DNA of 64,000 nt from Solibacillus merdavium (GTDB lineage Bacteria; Bacillota; Bacilli; Bacillales_A; Planococcaceae): positions 124,001 through 188,000 of the forward strand of contig NZ_JACSPW010000006.1 of the NCBI RefSeq assembly GCF_014836935.1. Direction: 5' to 3'. The translations under genes were made by a program, and so were the position numbers. Below the pieces are notes generated by a model. The model saw nothing but the letters and a program-made list of their open reading frames with translations. It searched no databases and had not been told where the DNA came from. Every line of letters starts with the position of its first letter. Within the stretch, counting starts at the first letter, position 1. Positions 1 to 10,400 of the stretch are shown piece after piece.

Positions 1-2428
1 ATTCTTCTAACCATTTTTGTTGCTTATATACAAAATCTTTATACTGTGGAACTTTCTCAGGTTTGAAAGACCTTTTCCCCATCATTTCATCTTCATAAAA
101 CGAAAGCCATTCATTAAAGAATATTTCTGTAGACCATCCATCAAAAATAAGGTGATGAATGTTTAAAAACAAAATATATTGAGTTTCACTGATGATTGCT
201 AGTTTTACAGTAAGTAACGGGCCACTTTCCAAATCAAATGTTTCTGCCCTCATTTCATTTTCAATCTGTTGAAGCATACTTTTTTGTTCGTCATCTGAAA
301 GATTGACAAGATCAACGGTCTTTATTGTATGGAGTAAGTTAGGCTGAATAGATTGATAGCCTACTCCTTTTTCTTCTTTAATTACACATTTCAAAATTTC
401 ATGCCGTTCACTTACTTTATTTAATGCACTTTCCAACTTTTCAATATTTAACTGACCATGTATATTATATTTTTGTGGAATATTATAGTCAGTAGATTTA
501 CCCGTAAGTTTTTCGTTAAACCATAATGATTCCTGATTACTAGATAATCGATATCGTTGTACTTCTTCCGATTCTATATATGGCATCTGTTGCTCTACCT
601 TTAAGCTTTCAACATATCTACTTAATAATTCAATAGTTCGATGTTGATAAATCGCCTTTAATTCTATTTTGCCTGAAAATTCCTTATTCAATTTCCCTAA
701 TAATTTCATCGCTAATATTGAGTGACCACCTAACTCGAAAAAATCAGCGTCATACTTAATATATTCGAGCCCCAATACATCTTTATAAGCTTTTTCTATA
801 ATACTGTTTACGTGTGATAAAGAAATATCAGCCTTAGGAAATAAAAGTTCGTTCAACACTTGTAAATTTTTTGACTCAAATAAGTCCTTTAATGTTAATT
901 CTTTCTCTAGTTTTTTATTAACTGTTGCGACAAATTTCATTGCAGTAATAGAGTGACCACCTAGTTCAAAAAAATTATCACTGCCCTGTGGCTCCCGCCC
1001 AGGGAAAAAATCTTTCCAAATCTCTTTTAAGGGCGAATGAAGTGAACGACTATTCCAGCTTATTTCTTTCAATTCGGCAATGTTTTTTTCGCTTTCTTGT
1101 GTAGGAAGAGTTAAATTATTTACGTTCACGTCAAGCTCATTAATGGAATGAATAGAAGGAATTTGAATAGCAATATTTGTAAACATGTTTTGAACAGATA
1201 CAGCAAGAGACTTATGAATAAAATGTGGATCATAAACTAATTTACATCTTAATTCGCCCTCTATTTCCTGTACTTGTAGAGATATTGGGTAACTATGAGA
1301 TTCAGTACCATTTGTCACATGCCATTCAATAGGTGAATGATTTTTTCCTTTTGCTTCCGGAAAATTCTCAAAAACGAATAATGTTTCAAACAACTTTTCA
1401 TCACTTTGTAATTGCGTCTTTTTCTTTAACTCAACCAAAGGACAATGAGCGTAATCTAAAATCTCATTGAATGTGCTTTGGGTATTTTTTAAAGTATCGG
1501 ATAGTGTATCGCCTTCTTTAAATTGAACTACCATAGGTATCGTATTGATAAGAAGTCCCACAATTTTTTCAGAATTAATTAGCTGGGGGGTTCTTCCCGA
1601 GCTGATTATGCCAAAAACGGATTGGTCTTTACCTGACCAAACTTTTAATAGCAATGCCCACGCTAATTGCAAAACATTATTTAACGTCGTTTGATGTTTT
1701 ACTGCTAGCGATCTTAGTTCTTTGCTTTCATTATGGGAAAACTCCCAATAGAGAACACAATTGTCTTGACTCAGATTTGATTGTTTTTTATTAAATGAGA
1801 GTGTAGGCTGCTCTACATCTTTTAGTAATTTACTCCAAACTTTATTCATTTCTTCATCATTTGTTTTACGAATATAACGAATATAATCGCCAAACTGACA
1901 TGTTGGTTTTTGCCACGAAAGCTCTACCCCCATTTTTATCGCATTATAACCTTCAAATATTTCATTAAGTACATTACTAGAGCTCCAACCATCTAATAAA
2001 ATGTGATGATGTGTCCAAACAAAGTAATGTTCATCTTCCCTCATTTTAAATACTTGGACGTTCATAAGCTTTTCATTATGAATGCCGATATTCATGCTTT
2101 CTCTTTTCTTTTGATCTTTTACGTCATGCTGTTTTACTAAAGGTACACGAGTAAGATCAATGTAGGGTAATTCATAATCGATTTCTTTAAAGACAACCTG
2201 AACATTATTTTCTACACCTTTACAGAAAATCTTCGTCCGTAATGCATCATGTCGCTCAACGACTTTTTCCCAAACTTCCGATAGTACATCTATATCTAAT
2301 AATCCATTTATTTTTACTTCAACTTGAGATATATACAAATTTTCTTGAGAAGAGTTCATTTGAATTTCATAAAGAACTCCTTCTTGTAGAGGGGTTAACG
2401 AGTAAATATTTTGCACTGATTTATTCAA
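1..2428 (-). CDS. NRPS, N-terminal part (C-T-T-C...), runs off window
   Basis: Multimodular peptide synthetase; about 809 residues are in the window and the C-terminal end lies beyond base 1. Domains in order: condensation (HHILLDGW near residue 143), a carrier domain (FELGGHS, Ser codon at 950-952), a second carrier (FELGGHS, Ser at 719-721) and a second condensation domain (HHLIFDGW near 760). The stretch between the first condensation domain and the first carrier is only about 60 residues, so there is no adenylation domain, and the two carriers sit about 77 residues apart. I chose TTG at 2428 because GGAGAG precedes it at good spacing; an in-frame ATG at 2443 lacks a ribosome site and lies inside the upstream gene. 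The upstream NRPS stop (2430-2432) is only a base away, implying coupling. The first condensation domain follows an E domain, so it should accept a D-residue donor. Confidence 0.9.
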   Translation of the reverse strand, partial: MNKSVQNIYSLTPLQEGVLYEIQMNSSQENLYISQVEVKINGLLDIDVLSEVWEKVVERHDALRTKIFCKGVENNVQVVFKEIDYELPYIDLTRVPLVKQHDVKDQKKRESMNIGIHNEKLMNVQVFKMREDEHYFVWTHHHILLDGWSSSNVLNEIFEGYNAIKMGVELSWQKPTCQFGDYIRYIRKTNDEEMNKVWSKLLKDVEQPTLSFNKKQSNLSQDNCVLYWEFSHNESKELRSLAVKHQTTLNNVLQLAWALLLKVWSGKDQSVFGIISSGRTPQLINSEKIVGLLINTIPMVVQFKEGDTLSDTLKNTQSTFNEILDYAHCPLVELKKKTQLQSDEKLFETLFVFENFPEAKGKNHSPIEWHVTNGTESHSYPISLQVQEIEGELRCKLVYDPHFIHKSLAVSVQNMFTNIAIQIPSIHSINELDVNVNNLTLPTQESEKNIAELKEISWNSRSLHSPLKEIWKDFFPGREPQGSDNFFELGGHSITAMKFVATVNKKLEKELTLKDLFESKNLQVLNELLFPKADISLSHVNSIIEKAYKDVLGLEYIKYDADFFELGGHSILAMKLLGKLNKEFSGKIELKAIYQHRTIELLSRYVESLKVEQQMPYIESEEVQRYRLSSNQESLWFNEKLTGKSTDYNIPQKYNIHGQLNIEKLESALNKVSERHEILKCVIKEEKGVGYQSIQPNLLHTIKTVDLVNLSDDEQKSMLQQIENEMRAETFDLESGPLLTVKLAIISETQYILFLNIHHLIFDGWSTEIFFNEWLSFYEDEMMGKRSFKPEKVPQYKDFVYKQQKWLEE

Positions 2429-2429
2429 T

Positions 2430-5400
2430 TTATCTCTCTCCATTCTCATAACTTGCATTAATAATTAGCATTAAATCATCTTCTGTGATTTCTGCATCTG
2501 GAAAATCACTTTCAATATAGAGTGGACCTAAAGACTTGCTATTTATGACATACTCGATGATGTCATTTATAGAATGAAGTAATTGGAAACTTTTATCTTT
2601 TGGTAATTTAGAAACAATACGAACAGTCAATTGTTCATTATGAATAAATGTGAGGAAATGAATTTTTGGTTCTTGCTCTACTTCAACGAAATCTTGACTG
2701 TTAGAAGAAAGGGCAATATTGTCGATTTTACCTAAATAATTAAAGGTCATGAAGACATCTGGTGTAGTTATTTTTTCATCGCTCATATATCGCAATATGC
2801 CGTAGTCAAACCCTTTATTTGGCACTTCACGAATAGCTCTTTTACTATTTAACAACGTTTCGTTAAATTTAGTACTTGAACAAATAAATAGTGGATATAT
2901 GCTCGTAAACCAACCAACTGTTCTTGTTACATCAATAAATTCATTTACGATTTCTCTACCGTGACCTTCGACATTAATCCATAAACGATCAATATTGAAT
3001 ACTTCATTTACACTTTGTTTAATAAGGGCCAATAGTATTTCTTCAACAGTAGATTTAGAATCATCCATTAATATCCTTAAAAATTGGTTCGTCAATTCTT
3101 TGGAGAACGATTTCTCTACTAACGTCTCACTATCTTCTGTTAAATGGGTTTTTAAAAGCGCTTCATTTCCCTTACTTTCAATTGCATTTTTCCAGTAATA
3201 AATAATGTCTTTTTCAATTTTTTTACTATAATTATTCAAGAAAATAGACCAGTCTTTATAACTTGAGGTTTGTGTTGGTAAAGCGATGGTGTGATTTTCA
3301 GTCATATGATCAAAAAGTGTGTGAAAATCTTCTAAAAGAATATGCCAGGATACCGTATCTATTAATAAATGATGAATCACCCAGAAAAAACGATATAGAT
3401 TTGTTTTTTCTTTTATAATGACTAACTTCATAATTGGACCATCTAAAATATTTAAAGTCGTTTGAGCTTGTTCTTCAAGTCTATCAATTTCACGTTGTCG
3501 TACTGACTCTTCAAGATTATCGAGTTCTTTATACGTGACAGACCATGTTACATTTTGAGAGTCAATATTACCTACATATGTTAATGAATGTTTTTTAAAG
3601 AGCGTCATTAATCCGGAGTGATGCTGAACGAGCTTGGCTACTATATTTCTAATGGTCTCTATGTCGCCACATTTTTCTTTATAAAACACAATCGATTGGT
3701 TCCAATGATGAAGATGTGTATGATGATTTTCAAAAAACCAACTTTGAATTGGCGTAATAGCCACTTCGCCTCTCGTTTCAACAGGTCCTACCCTAACAAC
3801 ATTTTCAGTGTTTGCATGAGAGGCTAATTCTGCAATTGTTTGGTGTTCAAATATAGTTCTTGGCGTAATAAGTAACCCCATATTTCTTGCAAGAGAACAT
3901 ATTTGTATACTTTGAATAGAGTCACCACCCAATTCAAAAAAATTATCCGTGATGCCAATTTTAGTTGTCCCAATTACCTTTTGAAAAACAGTAAGAAGGA
4001 TTTTTTCATTTTCTGTTCTGGGCTTCTCTATGTTCTTATCATCCCCTACAGTTGGTAAAGGCAGCTTTGAGGTATCAATTTTCCCATTTGCATTTAAAGG
4101 AAATTCATCAACCTGCATTAAATAAGAAGGTATCATATAACTTGGCAACTTTTCTCTTAATGTTTGATTGAGTAAACGTATATCCATTGGTTTTTCAGCT
4201 GTAAAATAAGCTACTAATTTCTTTACTAATGGTGTTACTTCATGAATTTTCAAATGTACACCTGTCATATACTGACAGCTTTCAATATGCTGCGCTACTT
4301 CACTTAACTCAATTCTAAAGCCTCTAATTTTAACTTGTTGATCTTGGCGCCCTAAAAACAACAAATCTCCATCGTCCGTAAATTTTACAAGGTCACCACT
4401 TTTGTATAGCATTTCACCTTCTAGAAATGGATTGGCCACAAATTTTTCAGCCGTCAGCTCTTCCATATTGCAATAACCAGTTGCAATACCCAATCCTCCT
4501 ATGTAAAGCTCCCCTATTCCACCAATCGGTAATGGCTTTAAGTGATCATTTAATACATAGATATTCGTATTTAGTATTGGTCTTCCAATTGGCACTGGTT
4601 GCTGTTTTTCTTTTTCATACTGTAGAGTAGGAGGGAACATTTTAAATGTTGTCCATACTGAATACTCCGTAGGTCCATAAGCATTATAGAAATAAATATT
4701 ACGATATTTTTCTACAAGTTCAGCCGAGCATTCCGAACCTGCTGAACCAACAAATTTGATGTTTGAGGATGACAAATCTAATTCCTGTAAAACAGCAGGT
4801 GGAAGCACAATATGTGTAATTTCTTGTTCACGTATTTGTCTTTCAAGGGTAAACATGTCGAACATTTCTTGTTTATTATTTCCAATGTGCAACTCTGCCC
4901 CATTTAAAAGGCTTCCGAATATTTCATATACTGATGCATCAAAGTTAAAAGTAGCAAATTGCAATACTTTCGATGTATCATTTATCTGTAAATATAATCG
5001 CTGACTCAAAACTAAATTTACAATTCCTTGGTGATTTAACATAACTCCTTTTGGTTTTCCAGTTGTCCCCGACGTATAAATAACGTACGCTGTTTGAGTT
5101 GGTTTAATTTTTTCAAGTGTTATAGCAGTATAATGGTTATCAAGTTGATCTAGATTGATTGTATGGGCAAAATCTGATTCCACTGCACTTAAATATTTTG
5201 ACGTAGTAATACACATCGATAATGCTGATTTTTCTATAATATAAGATAGTCGTTCCCGTGGGAGTAATGGATCAAGTGGAACATACGCACAGCCGGCTTT
5301 CATAATACCCAACATACTAGCCACCATGTCGATGGATCGATCTATATGCAACCCAACTTTATCCACACTATCTGATTTAAGACCACGACCACGAATAGCA

Positions 5401-7136
5401 TAGGCTATTAAATCACTTCTTTTCTCCAATTCCAAATATGTGATAGTTTTCTCCTCATCACGAACAGCAATATTATTTCCGTATTTTTTCACCATCTTTT
5501 GGAACAAAGAAATTATTGATTCATCTGATGGAATATGCATCTTTTCTCCGTGAAAACTATTTAAAACTTGATCTTTTTGATAGTTATCTAAATAGTCAAG
5601 CTCGTTGATAGCATTATTCGGATATAAACATATTTGGAATAACCACTCTGTAAAACTATGCATTAATCGTTCAATTGTCTTTTCTTTAAATAGCTCGTTC
5701 GAATATTCAAACTCTAAAATAAGATTGTCCTCAGTTTTCTTTACTTTTAAAGTTAGCTCATAATTAGAAAACGGTATATCTACCTTCTCGCTTTCCAGCG
5801 TAAAGAAAGAATTCATATACTTATCATTAAAATGATCTTCCATAGCCAATACAGTTTGGAATAACGGGGAAGAGCTTAGCTCCCGATTCGGGTTAATCAT
5901 TTCAACAATTTTATCAAACGGATAATATTGGTTGTCTAATACATCTAATATAGTCTTACGATTCTTTATTAGAATATTTGCAAAAGAGTCCTCTTCACTA
6001 ACTGATAATTTATAGGGAAGTGTATTTACAAAACAACCAATTGTATTTGCAAAAGCCTCCTCTGTTCTATTTGCTGCTGTACTTCCAATAACAACATCAC
6101 TTTTTCCTGTGTAACGAGTTAAAAATACTTGATACGCTGTCATCATATAAATAAATAAAGTAGTTTTACTATTTTTTAATGCTTTGTTTATTAATTTTTG
6201 TAATGATTTAGGTAAAATTGTCTCTAACCTGCTGCCTGCAAATGTTGGGTAATTCGTTCTCCGAAAATCAAGAGGAAGAGCTAAAATCTCTTCTTCCTGA
6301 TTTAAAAAACCTTTCCAAAAACTTTCTTGATAAGTATCGTTGGTTTCCATTAGCTCTTTTTGCCAATACGCAAAATCAACATATTGCATAGGGAAAGCAG
6401 AATCATCAGTTGGTATATCAAGTTGGTCACATTCATAACTTTTTAAGAGTTCTTTAAAGAACAAATCAAAAGATACGCCATCAAAGATAATATGATGAAA
6501 ATTACAAATTAAAACAAATACACACTCTTCAATTTGGTATAATGCAACATTAAATAATGGACCATTGACTAATGAAAAATGCCTATCAACTTCATGCTGT
6601 AAACGATTTTCAATGTACTGCTCCGCTTCATACCTATTTAAATAACGTAAATCTTCATATATAAAAGGTACTTCAAAAACATCTTTAACCACTTGATGAA
6701 CATATGGTTCTTCAACAAAGACGGTTCTCAAAATAGAATGCTTCTGTACCATTCCGGTCAAAGCATTTTTTAATACTTCCTGATCAACTTTACCTTTTAC
6801 ATTAAATTTAAATGGCATATTATATAGTTGCTGATTTCCTAGACGATGCGCTAAATACATTCGATCTTGATTATGCGATAGTACTTCTGTACTTTTGTTT
6901 GTCTTAATTGGTTTAACATTATTGTCATTATTCAAACTTTTCAATAAATCTAAGAAATCGGCTAAACCGACCAAATCTTTTTGCGCATAAATAGTTTCGA
7001 TTGATAGTGGAACAGAAAATTCTTGGTGAATAAAACTAATTAACTTGTCTAATTCATCCTTTGTCATTAAGTCAAAACTCTTTAAGACTGGAAACTGTAA
7101 TAGCTTCTCCTCTGTCATACTAATAGCACCTGTCAT
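2430..7136 (-). CDS. NRPS, single elongation module C-A-T-E
   Basis: 1568-residue synthetase. A short N-terminal region (about 1-85) that may serve docking is followed by condensation (HHIIFDG near 217), adenylation (YTSGTTGKPKG near 690; NAYGPTE; NGKID with the catalytic A10 Lys), carrier (FELGGDS near 1068) and epimerisation (HHLLIDTVSW near 1258, EGHGRE near 1390, NYLGK). The E domain implies a D-residue. By eye the ten pocket residues read D-A-Y-V-G-A-A-V-W-K, which does not match a specificity code I know; the small Ala pair suggests a bulky hydrophobic or aromatic substrate, but that is a guess. In the E-domain active site the usual Gly after HHxxxD is Thr, a mild oddity. The start ATG follows TTGGAGTG. 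It lies 16 bases after the free carrier gene, in the same operon. Confidence 0.93.
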   Translation of the reverse strand: MTGAISMTEEKLLQFPVLKSFDLMTKDELDKLISFIHQEFSVPLSIETIYAQKDLVGLADFLDLLKSLNNDNNVKPIKTNKSTEVLSHNQDRMYLAHRLGNQQLYNMPFKFNVKGKVDQEVLKNALTGMVQKHSILRTVFVEEPYVHQVVKDVFEVPFIYEDLRYLNRYEAEQYIENRLQHEVDRHFSLVNGPLFNVALYQIEECVFVLICNFHHIIFDGVSFDLFFKELLKSYECDQLDIPTDDSAFPMQYVDFAYWQKELMETNDTYQESFWKGFLNQEEEILALPLDFRRTNYPTFAGSRLETILPKSLQKLINKALKNSKTTLFIYMMTAYQVFLTRYTGKSDVVIGSTAANRTEEAFANTIGCFVNTLPYKLSVSEEDSFANILIKNRKTILDVLDNQYYPFDKIVEMINPNRELSSSPLFQTVLAMEDHFNDKYMNSFFTLESEKVDIPFSNYELTLKVKKTEDNLILEFEYSNELFKEKTIERLMHSFTEWLFQICLYPNNAINELDYLDNYQKDQVLNSFHGEKMHIPSDESIISLFQKMVKKYGNNIAVRDEEKTITYLELEKRSDLIAYAIRGRGLKSDSVDKVGLHIDRSIDMVASMLGIMKAGCAYVPLDPLLPRERLSYIIEKSALSMCITTSKYLSAVESDFAHTINLDQLDNHYTAITLEKIKPTQTAYVIYTSGTTGKPKGVMLNHQGIVNLVLSQRLYLQINDTSKVLQFATFNFDASVYEIFGSLLNGAELHIGNNKQEMFDMFTLERQIREQEITHIVLPPAVLQELDLSSSNIKFVGSAGSECSAELVEKYRNIYFYNAYGPTEYSVWTTFKMFPPTLQYEKEKQQPVPIGRPILNTNIYVLNDHLKPLPIGGIGELYIGGLGIATGYCNMEELTAEKFVANPFLEGEMLYKSGDLVKFTDDGDLLFLGRQDQQVKIRGFRIELSEVAQHIESCQYMTGVHLKIHEVTPLVKKLVAYFTAEKPMDIRLLNQTLREKLPSYMIPSYLMQVDEFPLNANGKIDTSKLPLPTVGDDKNIEKPRTENEKILLTVFQKVIGTTKIGITDNFFELGGDSIQSIQICSLARNMGLLITPRTIFEHQTIAELASHANTENVVRVGPVETRGEVAITPIQSWFFENHHTHLHHWNQSIVFYKEKCGDIETIRNIVAKLVQHHSGLMTLFKKHSLTYVGNIDSQNVTWSVTYKELDNLEESVRQREIDRLEEQAQTTLNILDGPIMKLVIIKEKTNLYRFFWVIHHLLIDTVSWHILLEDFHTLFDHMTENHTIALPTQTSSYKDWSIFLNNYSKKIEKDIIYYWKNAIESKGNEALLKTHLTEDSETLVEKSFSKELTNQFLRILMDDSKSTVEEILLALIKQSVNEVFNIDRLWINVEGHGREIVNEFIDVTRTVGWFTSIYPLFICSSTKFNETLLNSKRAIREVPNKGFDYGILRYMSDEKITTPDVFMTFNYLGKIDNIALSSNSQDFVEVEQEPKIHFLTFIHNEQLTVRIVSKLPKDKSFQLLHSINDIIEYVINSKSLGPLYIESDFPDAEITEDDLMLIINASYENGER

Positions 7137-7152
7137 TTTCTAATCACTCCAA

Positions 7153-7404
7153 TCAGCTACTTTGATTCATTAACTTTAATTGACTAATTAATATTGATAA
7201 CTCGTGTATTGTTGGCTTTTCGAAAATTACTTTTACAGGTAGTTTAATCCCCATATTATTCTTTATCATTTGAATAAATTGCATTGCTAACAAAGAATTT
7301 CCACCTGATTCAAAAAAATTATGATTAATATTGATATCTTCTTTCCCTAAAATATTTCTTAAATATTCCAATAATTCACTGTCGATTACTGTCGTTGTTC
7401 TCAT
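7153..7404 (-). CDS. Free-standing peptidyl carrier protein
   Basis: 83-residue acyl/peptidyl carrier protein. The phosphopantetheine site is ESGGNSLLAMQF (Ser near residue 37), followed by a typical carrier C-terminal half. It begins two bases after the stop of the large NRPS (TAAAAATG) with GAGGG as ribosome site. The preceding NRPS ends in a condensation domain that lacks its own adenylation and carrier partners, so this protein most likely serves as that module's carrier in trans. How it is charged is not visible: no adenylation domain is devoted to it in the window. Possibilities are an A domain beyond base 1, or shared use of one of the three A domains here. Confidence 0.88.
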   Translation of the reverse strand: MRTTTVIDSELLEYLRNILGKEDININHNFFESGGNSLLAMQFIQMIKNNMGIKLPVKVIFEKPTIHELSILISQLKLMNQSS

Positions 7405-7406
7405 TT

Positions 7407-10400
7407 TTATCCCTCATTTATCGTTTTTTCATAAATCCCTGCTAAAACTGTTTCCATCGTGTTTTCATAAACTGAAATAATAGATTTCCTTAATTCTTCA
7501 TCTACTAATGCATCGTTAAATTTAATCTCTATTGAACTTCCAGGTATTACAGTTACTACAATTGGATAATGGGAAATTTCTTTGCTTTCTTGTAGTGTTA
7601 CTTGCAAATGATCCATACTAGGTAAAGACATTGGATAGTTTTCAAATGCATATAGAGAATCAAAAAGTGGATGGGCGATCCCCGTTACTTCTTGAATAAC
7701 TGATAATGGTGAATTACTATACTCCATTAGTTCAAAAGTCGATTGTTGAATTTTTTTCATGCTTTCGTGAGGTGATTCATCCTCCAAAGAATAGACAAAT
7801 GGGACTGTATTGATAAAAGGCCCTACCATCTTCTCGATTTTTGGTATTGACACTCCTCTACCAGATGTCACGATCCCGCAACTTACATAATCCGACTGTT
7901 TCACTTTTTTTAATGTCATTAACCAAATAGTTAAGAAGAATGTATTGAGCGTCAATTTATGTTCTATACAAATTTGGTTTATGTCTTGCTTTCGACTCTC
8001 TTCCAACGTCATAGTAAAGATTGTTTCACTATATGTTTCACTTGAATTGCTGAAAAATGGTGTCGAAATGAGTTGTGCATTTTTTAAATAATCATTCCAA
8101 AACGCTTTGATCTTAGGCTGTTTTATATAATGTTTCATATATTCGACATAAGATTTAAACGGAGTTGGTGCTTCAGTTAATGCATTTTGACCATCATAAT
8201 ATAAGGAAATATCTTGAATGACCGTTGAATAACTCCATCCATCCATCAGAATATGATGGAATGTCCAAATTAGTTTATAGGCTTCTTTACTTTTCACAAT
8301 GAGGAAACGATTAAGCTCATTATTTTCTATATTGATTTGTTGATATTCATAGGCTTTCAAGCGTTTTAGTTGTTCTTGGGAATTAACTTCCTTTAGGTCT
8401 TCAACGTTAATTGGCGTAAGAATATATCGCATAATATTTTGATGAAATAAACCATTTTTATCAGAAATAAAGAAAGTTCTTAATATTTCATGTTTTTCAA
8501 CGGTTTTTAAAATAGCTTGTTTCATCTTATCAACATCTAAATCTCCCTGAATATTAAAAGTAAGTTGCACTTTATATTGATCACTATCTTCATCAACTAA
8601 ACTATGATATAACATTCCTTTTTGTACTTCTGTTAATTCATAGGTATCTACGATTGTGCCAAGACCTTCTGCTTCACCATTTGTTACGTATACAATCTCA
8701 TCAAATAATTGATAGAGTCGCTTTGTAAAATATGATTCAAACTCCTTACCTGTAAATTGGGTATTAAAGTGAACAGTGATTTTTTGTTTATTGTTTACTG
8801 TTATCAATTCTATATTTATCTCATGATCTGTATAAATGTTTTGCGGTATATCATTTTGACTAAAGAAGGTAATCTCAGATTGCTCATCATTGGAAGAATA
8901 GTATTTCCCCAGATTATTAAAGCTAATGACTGGTATATTTCCCCTCAATGCCTCCATGCCTTCTAAATCCTTTAATAGCCCATATTCTAGTCCTTTGTTA
9001 GGAATGTCTTTAGTTTGTTTTTTAGTGAAACTAATAGTATTTTCTAAAGAAGATTCATTTCTTAAATATATTGGATACATAGATGTAAACCAACCAATTG
9101 TTCTGGACAAATCCACATCACTAAACAATTCTTCTCGGCCGTGACCTTCAAGATTAAAGTGAATATCCTTTTTCCCAAAAAACTCACCTATTATTTTTGT
9201 GAAGATGGAGATATATAATTCATCTGTTGTTATCTGTCTTCTAGTTAATTCTTTAGTTATGTTTTGAGTAATCTCACTAGTAAGAGTAATTTCAAATGCG
9301 GATTCATCATATTTATTACTGTTATTAGATTTCTTTAATTTGTCCTTATAAGATTTACTACAAACATCTAGCCAAAAGTTTTGAATATCTTTATCGATAC
9401 AATTTTGGTAAGTTGCTAATTTTTCTGCCCATGTTTTAAAGGATGATGTTTTATTGCCCAAGCGCAATGGGCTATCTTTGATACTTTGACTATATAACTT
9501 TTCAAAGTCTTCAATTAAGATTCTCCAAGAGACACCATCTACGTTTAAATGATGTATAATCCAAATGATTTTATGAACATGTTCATTTATTTTGATACAA
9601 AGAATTTGAGAAAGAGGACCATTGTATATATTGAGTGATTGCTGCGCCTCTAGCTCAAGTCGATCAATCTCCACCTGTTGCTTATCTACATTCTCATGAG
9701 ACAAATCGATATATTTAGCATCCCAAAGTTTTCTTACTTGTTTCGTTGGTTGAATAATTGCCCTTCTATGTTCCATATCATAGATTGTTCTTAAAGCATC
9801 ATGATGTTCAACTAGTCGATTCACCAATTGCTCTAAACGCTGCTTATTCAACAATGGATATCCTGTCATCACAATAGATTGGTTCCAGTGATGATATTGT
9901 TCTATATCTTGTTGGAAGAACCATTTCTGAATAGGAGTTAAAGGCATTTCTCCAGTAACTTCTGCTTGTGTATGATGAGTTTCCTTCGTCACTTTTGCTA
10001 CTTTCGAAATTCTTTGAATTGTTTGTTTTTCAAAGATGTCTCTAGATGTAATGAAAAGACCATATGTTTTTGCCTTGGAACAAATTTGTATACTTAAAAT
10101 TGAATCCCCACCACATTCAAAATAATTATCAAGTATGGTGATATTCTCGTTCTTCAAAACACTCTTCCAAATCATAAGGAGCGTTTGCTCAATGTCATTT
10201 GTCTCAACTGTTTGAGTTTCCTTTTGGATATGGTTCATTGGATTAGGCATTTTTTTCAGCTCAATTTTTCCATTTTGAGTAAGTGGAAAATAATCCATGT
10301 GAATAAAGTAGGATGGAATCATATACGCTGGGAGACGACTCTCTAAAAATTCCTCTAAATCTGATTGTTTAATTGCTTGATCAGATAAATAATAAGCAGT

